Assembly (NCBI GenBank): GCA_963971425.1
Contig: OZ020514.1
Span: forward strand, 41,081,158 to 41,145,157
Source: Bryoerythrophyllum caledonicum
Taxonomy: Eukaryota > Streptophyta > Bryopsida > Pottiales > Pottiaceae
Length of the DNA stretch: 64,000 nt
Direction: 5' to 3'
The position numbers were made by a program, and so were the translations under genes. Shown one piece after another: positions 23,077 through 33,900 of the stretch. The notes below the pieces were generated by a model, which worked only from the letters and a program-made list of their open reading frames with translations, did not search any database and was not told the origin of the DNA. Within the stretch, counting starts at the first letter, position 1. Every line of letters begins with the position of its first letter.

Positions 23077-26000
23077 GTGAATGCAATGGGAAGTCAAAGG
23101 AAGCAAACAAAAGAATGGGAACCTTGGTACAATTTTGGTGACAACGGGGGCAAAGTGAGTTGTGTTTTCTGTAACTATACTTTTAGCTACAAACGTGAGC
23201 GTGCGTTCGCTCACTTTGGATACGGCGCCAAGTCAGAGAGGTCGATTTGTCGTAGCCTACCTCCCTATGTGCGAAGTCGATTTGCCAATTGTGGAAACAT
23301 TGTTCCTCAATGATGACGGGTGGGGACATGTATGGCGGAGATTCAGGCCCGAGTGGTCCATCGAGGGCATCAACTATTGACACTTCAAGCCAATCCGACG
23401 CTCAAATTAATGTGGCAGGTGGGGTAACAAGTGGGCCTCAAGAAGGAGTGCCTAATCTCTCTGAAGGAAACGACCGCGAACATGTGTTGGGTGGTCTTAC
23501 CGCCTCGAATTCCACTAGATCTGGGCAACTACATCAACAACGGATGCTTGATGCTTTTAACATTGCAAAGAGGAAGGAACTTGATGAGAAGTGGACAACT
23601 TTTTTCTATCAAGCGAATGTATCTTTTAATGTGGCGCGAAATCAGGCGTTCATTGATGCAGTGAGGGCAACATCCGTGGCAAAGTTTGAGTACACTCCTC
23701 CTACATATCACCAGTTGAGGACTAGATTGATTGAACCTAAGAGGTTGCAAATTGAGAAAGAGATTGAAGCCAAAGTTGGTTTTGCAATCAAGAATTATAG
23801 GGTGTCGATATGCACGGATGGTTGGGATGATGTCCATCGGAGGCCCCTCATGAATTTAATGATGTCGTGCCCCACTGTTGACGTATTTTTGGGGAGCATA
23901 GACACCAGTGGTGAGAAGAAGTCCATGCGGTACATAGCGGACCAAGTGAAAGTTTACATTGAGAAGGTGGGTTCCAAGAATGTGACACAGATTTGTACAG
24001 ACAATGCTCCCAACATGCTTGGAGGGATGGATGATATTATTCTCACATACCCGTACATTCACAAGCAGGGGTGTATGGCACATGCATTGGATCTCATATT
24101 GGAAGATTGGGCGAAGGTCCAAGAATTTAAAGATTTAATAGAGAACGCAAAGAAATTGTGCAAATATATTAGAAACCATCATGTGACAATGGGGACACTT
24201 TGTGAGTTGAGTCCAAACCTGCATATTGTAGTGCCGAGTGAAACCCGCTGTGCTTGTAATTTCCTTAGGTTGGATCGATTGGTGAGACTCAAAGGAGTGT
24301 TGGAGCAGTTGAAAGACCACCCCCGTGTTGTAAACTACTTTACAACCCTACGGAATAAACAAAATGGAGAGCAAGCAGCAACCGCAGCGCGTTATGTGGT
24401 GCTCACTATCGAAGATGTGGCCTTTTGGCAACGATGTCAGAAGTACGTGCACATGACTGGGGATGTTTTGATGGCATTGCGTGTGTTTGATGGCCGCGAA
24501 CCAGCCATGGGTCGTGCGTGGCTCGTGATGCATAATTTGCGAGAACACGTGTACTCTTTGAGAGAGTCACCCTTTACTCTACGAGCTGACATAGCATCCA
24601 CTCTTGAGCAATCTTTTGATGCCCGGTGGCAAATGGTTTTTACCGATGTTCACTACGCCGGGGCTCTTTTGAATCCATACCTCAAGGATAATGTGGCGCT
24701 TAGGGCTGACGGAATCGCACAAAGAGCATTGAATCGGGTTGTTCGCAAAATGATGGAAGTATTGGAAGTCTCATATGCGGAAGTCCAATATGAGTTAACA
24801 CAGTACAAGGAGGGCACATGACCATATGGCCCTACCGAGGCATCTGACATCCTCCAGACAAAGCTTCAACTCCGCCAATGGTGAGCCAGGATCGCAGACA
24901 AGGCATTGTCTAAAATAGCTGTTCGTATTCTAGCCCTTACGTGTTCAGCTAGCTCTTGCGAACGAAATTGGAGTATGTACTTGTTTGTCCACAACAAGAG
25001 CCGAAATCGATTAGCGGCAGAAAAGGCTGCGTCATTGGTGTATATTTATACCAATAGCCGATGCCTTCAACAAAGATCAGGGGCCGATCCCGTTCGATGG
25101 TACGATGCGAATATTGACTCGGAGGATTCCGACCCAGATGCCCTGGGACCGGTCCCGGTGGGTGAACCTAATCGTGAACTTGATGTGTTGATAGCCGAGG
25201 AAGAGGAGGAGCACAATATGGCAACTCCCCGCAGTCCGCTGGATTACCGTGGACACCCTAATCTTTGGGCGGAAGGCGCCGATCATCTTGAGGAAACGAG
25301 AAACTATTACGGAGATGATGACGATGTGGAAGAAGAATTGGCTCAAGGTCGTTGGGGACCTTGGAATCAAAGTCCTCGTCGCAGTCCTTCGCCTCATCTT
25401 CCTCAAAATGAGGGCATTCATGAAGTGCAACCTTTGTCTACTTCCTCAGAGAGCAACATCCCAAATGCGACTAACCTTGAAGAGCCTGAAACGGGGGGGG
25501 GGCAATGTTGGAAATGTTCGCGACGAGGACAATTCCCCATCAGACTATGGTGGTGGAAATGGAGATGCCGACAACAACGGAGCGGGAGAGAACGCAGTAA
25601 ATACTACAACTCGAAACAACCAAGGATTGGTTGAAAACCGGTATGGCCAAGAGAGCCCTATTGGAATGGGTGCATCATTTCATAGCACTGAAGTCGTTCA
25701 AGGAGACTCTAACGCAAATGTTGTAAACACAACAATTGTAGGGACGACTCGAAGAAATGAAAGGGTTGTTAATCAGCGTCGGCATTTTGATCCACAATAT
25801 GTAGACCCTAATGATGCTTATGCATTCACAGAGGACCTTGAGCCATAACCATCTCCGGTTGTGGTGTTGCCTACGGTTATCAATGACTAGAATGTACCAA
25901 CGCCGCCTTCACAGAATTCCTCTTCTCCTAGAACAGCGAATGCCATGTATGGACCTTTCCAACGAAGTGTAGGCGTTGAGGGGATGGGTCTAAACACTTC

Positions 26001-26628
26001 CGCTACTACTACCAGAAATAGCAGACCCCCTTTGGCCGCTACAAGGACGCCTCTTCATCCAATGGGTCAATATATACAACCGAGTGCAAGGACTAATGCT
26101 CGTGGAGGGTCTAGAGGCCGTGGAGGGTCTAGAGGCCGTGGAGCGGCTAGAGGCCGTGAAGGAAGAAACAACGGCGAAGCATCCTCTTTAAGGCATCGTA
26201 GACGTCCCCTCCTTGGAATAGGGGCACGAGATCCGAACGTGGTTGTACAACCGTTTTTGGACACGTATGTTCCATGACGCTCTTCAACAACTCCGGCATT
26301 TGTTGTTCCGAATCGAGCAATTCGTCCTACCAGCGGCCCAACCATAAATTCCGACGGCGATGATCCTCACGCACATCGACAAAAGAGATTCAGACGCTAG
26401 CGTTGCGATGGTGAAACAGTCGTAGAGCTTCGCAATGACAACTCTGAAATAGAGGGCTTTCGGACTACGGATGGTAGCAATGGAGAATTCTCAGATGAGA
26501 GCGGTGAAAGAGCTGATGATGACAACCGTCCAAATTGCAATGAGGCACCAGATGATGATGATATCGTCTTTCGAGATGCGGTTATGGGTGGTCGTCCACC
26601 GAAGGAGTGCGCAGATCGGGCCGTTTAA
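23077..26628 (+). pseudogene. hAT transposase with DUF659 and a long RGG-bearing tail, broken
   Basis: A BED-type zinc finger opens the protein (VSCVFC, then FAHFGYGAKSERSIC). After a frame change near 23300 comes the DUF659/DDE core: ICTDGWDDVHRRPLMN with the first Asp, QICTDNAPNML with the second, and GCMAHALDLILEDW with the C-x2-H. TGA codons at 24819-24821 and 24882-24884 precede the hAT C-terminal dimerisation block (TCSASSCERNWSMY). An unusual tail of about 540 residues follows: acidic and Ser/Pro-rich, then, after a frame change in the G run at 25493-25502, Asn/Asp-rich, an RGG box (RGGSRGRGGSRGRGAARG, 26101-26160) and a final acidic stretch. Further stops are at 25846, 25888, 26275 and 26398. 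The core identification is firm; the tail's membership of the gene rests on its long open frames. Confidence 0.85.
26098..26160 (+). repeat. 18-bp tandem repeat encoding an RGG box
   Basis: Three units of about 18 bp, built on GGTCTAGAGGCCGTGGAG, encode Arg/Gly-rich repeats in the transposase tail. RGG boxes generally bind RNA or DNA and are arginine-methylated. Function here is inference. Confidence 0.7.
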
Positions 26629-26849
26629 ATAATTAAAGAACAAGAAAAGTAACTACATATATGTATGCGAAATCAAGAGAGTTGTGATAATTCATAGAAG
26701 AAGCTAGGAGAGAAAAAGGTTTCTTAGATAACTACAAGATATTACTTCGTTTGGAAGTATGAGATTAGGGACTTGTTGTTTTATCGTGAAACTTTTTAAT
26801 GTAATAAACATATTTTGCTTCTAGACATTAAGGTCTCTCCGCTCAATGA

Positions 26850-26965
26850 TGCAGGGGCGTGGACGCCTACATGAGGGGCGGGGACGTCCCCGCCCCTGGG
26901 AAGTAGACGTTCTGGCCCTTGGGGCAGAGACGTCTCCGCCCCTCATGGTGACGTCCCCGCCCTAG
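26850..26965 (+). repeat. GC-rich GACGTC palindrome island V (right end of hAT)
   Basis: This is the mirror of island I near the left end. It lies about 180 bp inside the right terminus and is followed by CGTCCG-rich subterminal DNA to 27132. Confidence 0.75.
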
Positions 26966-27123
26966 TGCCACGATGGCGTGACACGTCCGTATGTGATGTG
27001 GCGATCACAGTAAAAATTTCTTACTTGCAAAAAATTACTGGGCGCTCTTCGGGCAATCCGTCCGAACTGTCCATCCGTGCTGTCTGGACCGCCCGTCCGG
27101 TTGTCTCGTCCGATCACCTCAAC

Positions 27124-27152
27124 CCGTCCGTTATGACAACCCTGGGAAATCT
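27124..27152 (-). repeat. hAT right terminus: inverted repeat and 8-bp target duplication
   Basis: Read on the minus strand the end begins CAGGGTTGTCATAACGG. The identical 8-bp host duplication GGAAATCT follows at 27145-27152. Because both copies are identical, the insertion is not very old or was simply spared mutation. Confidence 0.9.
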
Positions 27153-30126
27153 CAATCAGACATAATATACAAGCTGAGGTCTACTCTGAAGTGCTCTTTT
27201 TGACCAACCTATAAGTGTACAATTTTTATTCCTAAGTACCTTCTTATACACTTTGTATTTCATTTATCCCTTGTAGAAAATTGGTAAAACATCTACATTT
27301 GTTTATTGGTTTTAGCCTTAAGCAAAAATTGACGGAGGAGATTTTGTTTTGCGATGAAGGCTGTTGCAGAGACCCGGACAATGTTGCTTGTCTTCATCAC
27401 AATGAGGCTTTCTTTGGAGGAGTGCACTAGTGCATACACTTGTCTCCGTTCATGTGGAAACCGAGTGGTCCAAAATGGATTGTTTATGCCCATCTAAATG
27501 TTTTGGTATGAAAATATGGGATGGAGCCTGAGATCTAAGAATTGTATTCCTAAGGGAGTTTTGTGTTTGAGTATGTAATGGAGATTTTGACAAATGTTGA
27601 GTTGATGCATTGTAGGGCCTCAGAAAGACTAAGGAAGTCAGAGGCATACTCTATGCCGCTTGTAAAACAGAGGAGTATATGGGCAATGTTACATTTTGCA
27701 TTGACACCACAAAATCCTCCAATGCCATAAGCTTTTGGAATCATAGGTATTTCCTTTGAACCCCAAAATGTTTATAGATGATTGACTATGAGTTTATTTT
27801 GGAAAAGTGTGATTTCTAGTATGATTTTAGTTTTGAATGTGTGTGTGCCTGTATTTTCTATAAATGTAAAGATGCCAACCTTATAGATGTCTTAGTGAAA
27901 ATCGACAATAGTGACATGCAATCATAACACGTAGCCTTCTTTGCACAAGTCAATATACTAGTTTGAGAGGCATTACCTAGGGATTCTAGTTGTTGCTTTG
28001 ATAGATCAGAAATTGGCAAGGTAGATGTTGTATTTCCTTTTCATTGTATGTGTGGTAGCATTCACTACCAGAATAGAGTAATTGGCGATGCAGCCATTTA
28101 ACTCGGTGTTCACATTTCCAATTTTCAGTGAAATGATCCTACATGTTTTGGTGGGAGCTCAAATTCCATAACATGTAGCATCATTTAAATTGGACTAAAA
28201 ACACAATTTCGCAATTTCTATTTTATTAGACCTTCAAAACAATTTAACAATTCCTATTTAATTACTATATCCTAAATTTTGCAATTCCATATTTTTGTAG
28301 TTTTTATTATGTTCTTATATCATTCTAATTAGAGTATGGGTATCACATGCATAACATATTGTACACATAGTATGAACTTTGTATTGTATGTATGAAAAAT
28401 ACATAGAAAAGTAGGATATTTGTAATCTATAAAATATACCTAAACATCTGAGTTTGTTTCAACGGCAATTTGGCAACTTAAATACATACATACGTCAACA
28501 CCAACTGTTCAAACATGTAACTCAAAGTATCCATAATTGCAATTACAGGAATTCCTTCTATACGAATGAATTAGATTTTTTATAGAAACTAGCATTCTCT
28601 TTAATGAAACAAGATTTTCAAGCTCTTCTATATCCATGATACAAAAAAATCTTTCGATAAGAGCGCAACCTTGAATATGCGCTCATCACAACCGGGATAC
28701 TTCTAAACCATCAATGTGTTGTGACTAGTGTGTAGACCGCCCACTTCAAGGCATGGTAGAGAATAATCAGCAATCAAACATGTGTAGAAGATGTACACAC
28801 AATACCTAATGATGAATATATGGAAGTAAGTACAAAAATATGGAAGTGAGTACTCCAAGGATTATAGTTTGGTAGAGGAACTTACCTACCAATAGTTGAT
28901 CAATAGTTTCGATATCTTGAGTACGGCTGTAGATAAACTATTTAATACACAACAAAACCATTAAAAGCTTTCTTTAAACCCAATTAAATTAAGAACAAAC
29001 CAAAACATCACAGAAGAGGCAACAATATTTGTGTACAATCATTACAAATTAGTAAAAACTAGTATGCACTAGCAAAAAGTAGTACAAACTAGTACAAACT
29101 AGTATGCACTAGCAAAAAGTAGTACAAACTAATACAAACTATGGCAAATGAATTACAAACTATCAAAACAGATGTCTTTAGCATAAATACAATATGCGAT
29201 TCTTCTCAACATGTACAAGCACAATAGTTTAATTACAAGCTGGTATAAATAGTGCAAACAAAAAATAACTTTAAGTACAAAAAGATTATCATATGACAAA
29301 GAGAAGTACAACCAACGCAATTGGTATGAACAATTCAAAGAATTTACTTGACTTCCACTATCAAACCTTAAACACCCCAATTTGTATGCCTTCACCATTG
29401 TTTTCAGGGTTCAATTATTACAAACTAAAACAATCAATACAAATTATATAATCATATCGATTACAAACATATTTTCTTTCCAATTGATATGCGTTCCACA
29501 TGTTTTCACATAATATAGACACTTCTAACCAGTACTCTAAATGACATTTGTACTTTCATATGAACACTTCTACATATACAAAGATACACAGAAGATCAAC
29601 TTACCACCATACTATTTTTCCAATTGGGCAGTCTTGAAGTAATAGAATCTTTTGTTGTACTCCTACCATATCCCACGTAGTGAATACCTTGGACTCAAAG
29701 GTACTCTTCGTACAAAATAGAAAGAATCAACTCTAATCAATACGATTATTCGTATTAATTGCCTATCTTCTCACAGAGACTCTAATAGAGTTTCTTTCTA
29801 AGACAATGAAGACAACCAAAACTCCATCAACGGAGAACTATAATAAAAAATAGGACTTAGCCACTTTGCAATTTGCAACTTGCAAATTTTCATCAATGCT
29901 TCCCGTTTTGGACAATGCATTGAAATGAACTTGAGAGGCACTGATGCTTCTTCCATCTTGAAATCCCTCTGTAAATTCCTCTATGAGATAAAGCACAAAG
30001 TAGCTACATATTGATAATACAATGTGAATTACAAAATCCTACAAATTGTACAACTTTTGTACAAACCATAAATCCTTGCAATTTCTTTCTCATAATGAAA
30101 ATGAAATTCGAAAAATTGCCAAAGCA
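27153..30126. other. Gene-free AT-rich stretch between the two giant elements
   Basis: There is no supportable gene; the frames are short and do not read as proteins. From about 29000 to 29300 the sequence is rich in AGTACAAACT-type words, including the tandem repeat listed at 29061. Confidence 0.45.
29061..29140 (+). repeat. Two tandem 40-bp units
   Basis: 29061-29100 and 29101-29140 match at 39 of 40 positions (AGTATGCACTAGCAAAAAGT in each), so the duplication is recent. Confidence 0.9.
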
Positions 30127-30247
30127 AACCTCAAGTGGACGAAGCTATCTTGCATGCGGTGAGGTGTGAGCGGTGAGCGGTGAGGCATGAGCGGTGAGCA
30201 TTGCGACGTGAGCGATGAGACATGAGCGGTGAGCGGTGAGCGGTGAG
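30127..30247 (+). repeat. MULE left terminus: 11-bp target duplication, inverted repeat, heptad array
   Basis: AACCTCAAGTG (30127-30137) is the host duplication. The end begins at 30138. From about 30156 to 30247 there are roughly ten degenerate copies of GCGGTGA with variants such as GCGATGA and GTGTGAG. Confidence 0.9.
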
Positions 30248-30937
30248 AAAAAAGTTGGTAATTTTTTTTTGGAATTTGTCACTTTTTCCATATATGAAAG
30301 TAACTTTTTAACAGTACGGAAGAAATTTTTTTACTATACGATAGTAATCAGAGTACAAGAGCAAAAAACTCTGTTATCAAACTTAATATGAAAGAAGGAT
30401 TCCAAGACGGTATGATGACCGATGAAACGATGCACTACAATTTCACGTAAATGATAGTGGATCTGGAACAGGGTATACGGTCCTTTACATAGTGTTTCCG
30501 GTTAAGGGATGAACGACGGTCCGAGACGACCATAAACTACCCGGGGGATAATGTCGGTTTAGAAGGAAGAATAAGGTCTAGGGTTCGATTCCTTGCTCTG
30601 AAATCCTGTCCTTCACAAGATAGCCGGTAGTAGGCAATCGCAGGATCGACATCAACCCCGGTGTAAAAAATTAGTGAAAAAAAAACTGGAGAGAAAAAAA
30701 AAGAGGAAAAAAAACTCCTGGAAAAAAACATGAGAGAAAAGTGACAAGGAGAAAAACAAAGTGAAAAAAAAAAGAAAAAAGTGAAGGTAGAAAAAGTGAG
30801 AAATGAGAGTGACAAAAAAACACTCAGCGATTCAAGAATAGATCAACATCTTGCCATTACAGCAGTGGCCCTATAGTCTCACCGTCTCTTACATATTATA
30901 GAAAATAGGTACAACGGCTACTTCGTGAAATGAAAGA
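30248..30937. other. MULE left subterminal region, no gene
   Basis: It lies downstream of the transposase stop. The plus strand at 30663-30815 is a long purine-rich run (A/G, mostly AAAAA with GAG), so the transposase strand is pyrimidine-rich there. I see no other feature. Confidence 0.5.
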
Positions 30938-33900
30938 CTAGGTGAAGCCCTGTTTCTGAAGCAAGACTTCGAGAACACGCTTAATCTCGTTGAAGCTAAA
31001 ACTAGGGGCGTGCATAAAGACATCCACCTCTGGATCTAGGTCACAAACTATTGTAAAGATAAAATAAAGGTGTTTGCAGTAACACCACTGAGGACGTTTG
31101 CCAAGAGACTTGCTCGACATGTCCTTGAAAGACAAGCAGTCACAACTAGGAAATTGACTGATAGAAAGCATGTAGTTTGAAACCTTGGTAATGGATTTGG
31201 ACTCGAAGGTGAGAATGCGGCCAAAGCCGGGGTCAGGGAGCATTAGAAGGTTACTGACTTTTCCAAGAACGGAAAGCGCAGATGCGCAGCTGTTCCGATG
31301 ACTCGTGGTTGGGGCCTTCGAATTCCGACGGATGTTCTTGCCAAATGTTGGCTTTGGGTGCTCATCTGAGTTCACCGGAGTTGGAACAGATTTCAAGTCA
31401 AACAGAGCACCATCTTGAGAGAACAACTTCCGGGGAGAGAGCATGACGCGCTCGGCAAGTCTAAAACCGGCATTTCCAAGACGTAGAATCTCGGCCTTCG
31501 TAAGGGACGTGCCAACTTTCACCGGCCAAACGTCACGGACAGGTGGCTTAGAAATAACCCAGTCCCTCTTCGATCCCATCACACATCGATTGATGTCATC
31601 GTTACAAAAGAAAAATGCCATCTTATCAAGCCTCGTCCTCTGATAGTTCTTCATCATGCCACTGTAGGTCGGTGCGGCAGTACTCTTGTTGTTCTGAACA
31701 ATTCGAGCAATACACTTCTTCTTCGTACCAGCCTGTTGAGCAAAACAGGCTTTAGCAGATGTCCTTGGCAGCCTTGCAATATGCCATTTGCTTTCGTCAC
31801 AGGCAGTCTCCAACACACCCACAATATGGGTTATCCGCGTTGAAGTTTCTGTTTGAGGAAGACTGGCGGGGTTGGCTAGAGGTTCCCCAACTGTTGGATA
31901 CACACACTCGTCAGTAGTGAGGTCAATGGATATTTGTGAAGACGCCCTTGTCGCGACCCTGGGACGAAAAACGTTGATTTTGTCTAGACGATGAGAATCA
32001 AACTCAGATCCTGGAGGAAGGTCTGGCTTTCGTTTCAGGGACAAGAAGACTTCCTCCCCTTCCAAATGAGGAGGGCGAGTGCAAAACTCGGCAGCTCCAG
32101 GCATATTATAGAAAGCCTCATGAAGTGCCTTGGAGTTCCCCGAACGTTTAGCAGTGCGTTGAGCAGCACAAAGTCGAAGCTCTTCTTTCCCAGGCCCTTG
32201 CCCACGACGCTCTCCTTTTGAAAATTGATAACAAGCTACGACTTGCATGAATGCTCGAACCATGTCGTCAATAGTCGCAACGTATAAATCATTACCACGC
32301 TTTCCGAACTGCTACAACCACTTATTGTGGACAGTCTCCGATAAATTGCAAGATGGCATTTCAGCTAATTCTGAATCTGAGAGTTCCTGCAAACCTCAAT
32401 CAAAAAATTGATGATTAATAAACTTGTAAAAGTAGCATGAAACGGAGATTGCAACCAAGCTACTACACGAAGACAGCAAAGCAAGACAACGTACTACGAA
32501 GTACAAATATAAATCAAAGTCTGCCATAATGAAAAGGAGAATCTGTGATGCCACTATTGAGAAAGAGGTCCAACCAGAGGAAGGTGTGCCGGCAGTGGCA
32601 CACCCATTTTCCAAGATCGAAGACACGGGCCCGCTTGATCAGAAAATTGAAAACTGGAAACTAAAGGCTTAGAAGATATCGGAAGCCTATTAAAAATTGC
32701 ACCGATGACAAAATATTCGACAAGCGTAGAGACAAAAGAGGGAGCATCAGTTCGGATGGACTCCAAACTGATGTAGTGGACATGCCCATCTCGTGTGCCG
32801 TTGACGGCACACCAGTTGTGGGCTTACATAATGCGGTCAAATTGCTTAGATATGCGTGCCTTCTTGGAAGATCGGTCGGCATGAAGCCTATCACAGGTGT
32901 AAGATTCACAGGGAGTAGGTATGCCTTTAACGGCATATCCTTAACAAGTGGTACAAAACTCACTGTAAAGGTCTCCGAAGCAAGGGTGTGCCGTTGACGG
33001 CACACCCCCTCAGCAAACAAGATCCACACTACCGTTACATTGGTACCGAAAAATCTCAAGAACGGGACATTTTAGTAAAAAAATAAATTCAGATTATATA
33101 AAGATATGTGGCATGAATAAAGAAAAAACATACCGAGACCATAAACCCACCCCATTGTCGATATCGAAAATGCCAGAAGGCTAGCCATAAATCAAGACGT
33201 ACGGCACCAGCATCAGATGTTGCGCCAGACGATAACCACCACGCTTTGATCGCCAAGTACTTTGCTTCGGCTTCCTCCATTGTCTTTACATACTTGTAGA
33301 GCTTGCAAAGCTGACGATGTTGCTCTTGAAGGTCGGCTCTAATATCAGCCTTTGTGTGCTTTTCAAGGGATTGAGTCCAGTGAAATAAGCACGTTCTCTC
33401 TCGATTGTCCATCGGAACTGACGCATCACCACTCCCGTACAGAATTCGGACCGCATTCCAGTTGGCGTGTGCGCTATCAGCCATGAATCCCTTGAATGAA
33501 ACTATCGTAACGTCGTGCCGTGCAGCAACTGCATTCAAGTTCTTCCAAAACACTAGCTGAGCTTTGACGTCCTCGGATTGCATGTCACAGATGGCAATTG
33601 TCATCACACGGCAGATGGTTGAATCGTACACATGACAACCCATAGTGGTCCATCCTTTTACTCGTTTGACATGGTCAAACATGATCCAGGAATCTTCAAG
33701 GTCTCCTCCAGGCTGCATTCGCTTCACAAGATCAACGCCGCTGCTAGGACCAACTTTTGCCATCTTAAACACGAACACCTTGTCCGAATCAGTGCCTTGC
33801 CCAGGAAATCTATTCTCTTGTACAAAGGCCCAGTTGCTTGATCCCCGAAGTTTAGTGATGCTATCCATTACCCCAAAGCGACTTAAGTATCTAAAAGCTG

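Larger units (their letters stand above)
15030..27144 (+). mobile_element. Giant hAT-superfamily transposon, 12.1 kb, with extra genes
   Basis: The two ends are inverted repeats (CAAAGTTGTCATAG on the left, CAGGGTTGTCATAA on the right read inward; 17 of 21 match). They are flanked by an identical 8-bp duplication, GGAAATCT, at 15022-15029 and 27145-27152. A CA(G/A)(G/A)G start and 8-bp duplication are hAT hallmarks, and the rightmost gene is a hAT transposase with DUF659. Inside, left to right, are a kinase-like gene (minus), a RING-finger gene (plus), a shortened second copy of it (plus) and the transposase (plus). CGTCCG-rich subterminal DNA (15044-15112, 27045-27132) and GC-rich GACGTC islands mark the ends and gene boundaries. 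Plant hAT elements are usually about 3-5 kb, so this one is very large. All its genes carry stops or frameshifts. Confidence 0.9.

Noticed and set aside
25077-25430. 117-codon minus-strand frame
   Set aside because: Shadow of the hAT transposase C-terminal region.
15021-27156. Reading the 12-kb element as a MULE with an 11-12-bp duplication (GGGAAATCTCAA)
   Set aside because: The extra matching bases belong to the CA of the inverted repeat and to chance. Ends starting CARRG, an 8-bp duplication and a hAT transposase inside fit hAT better.
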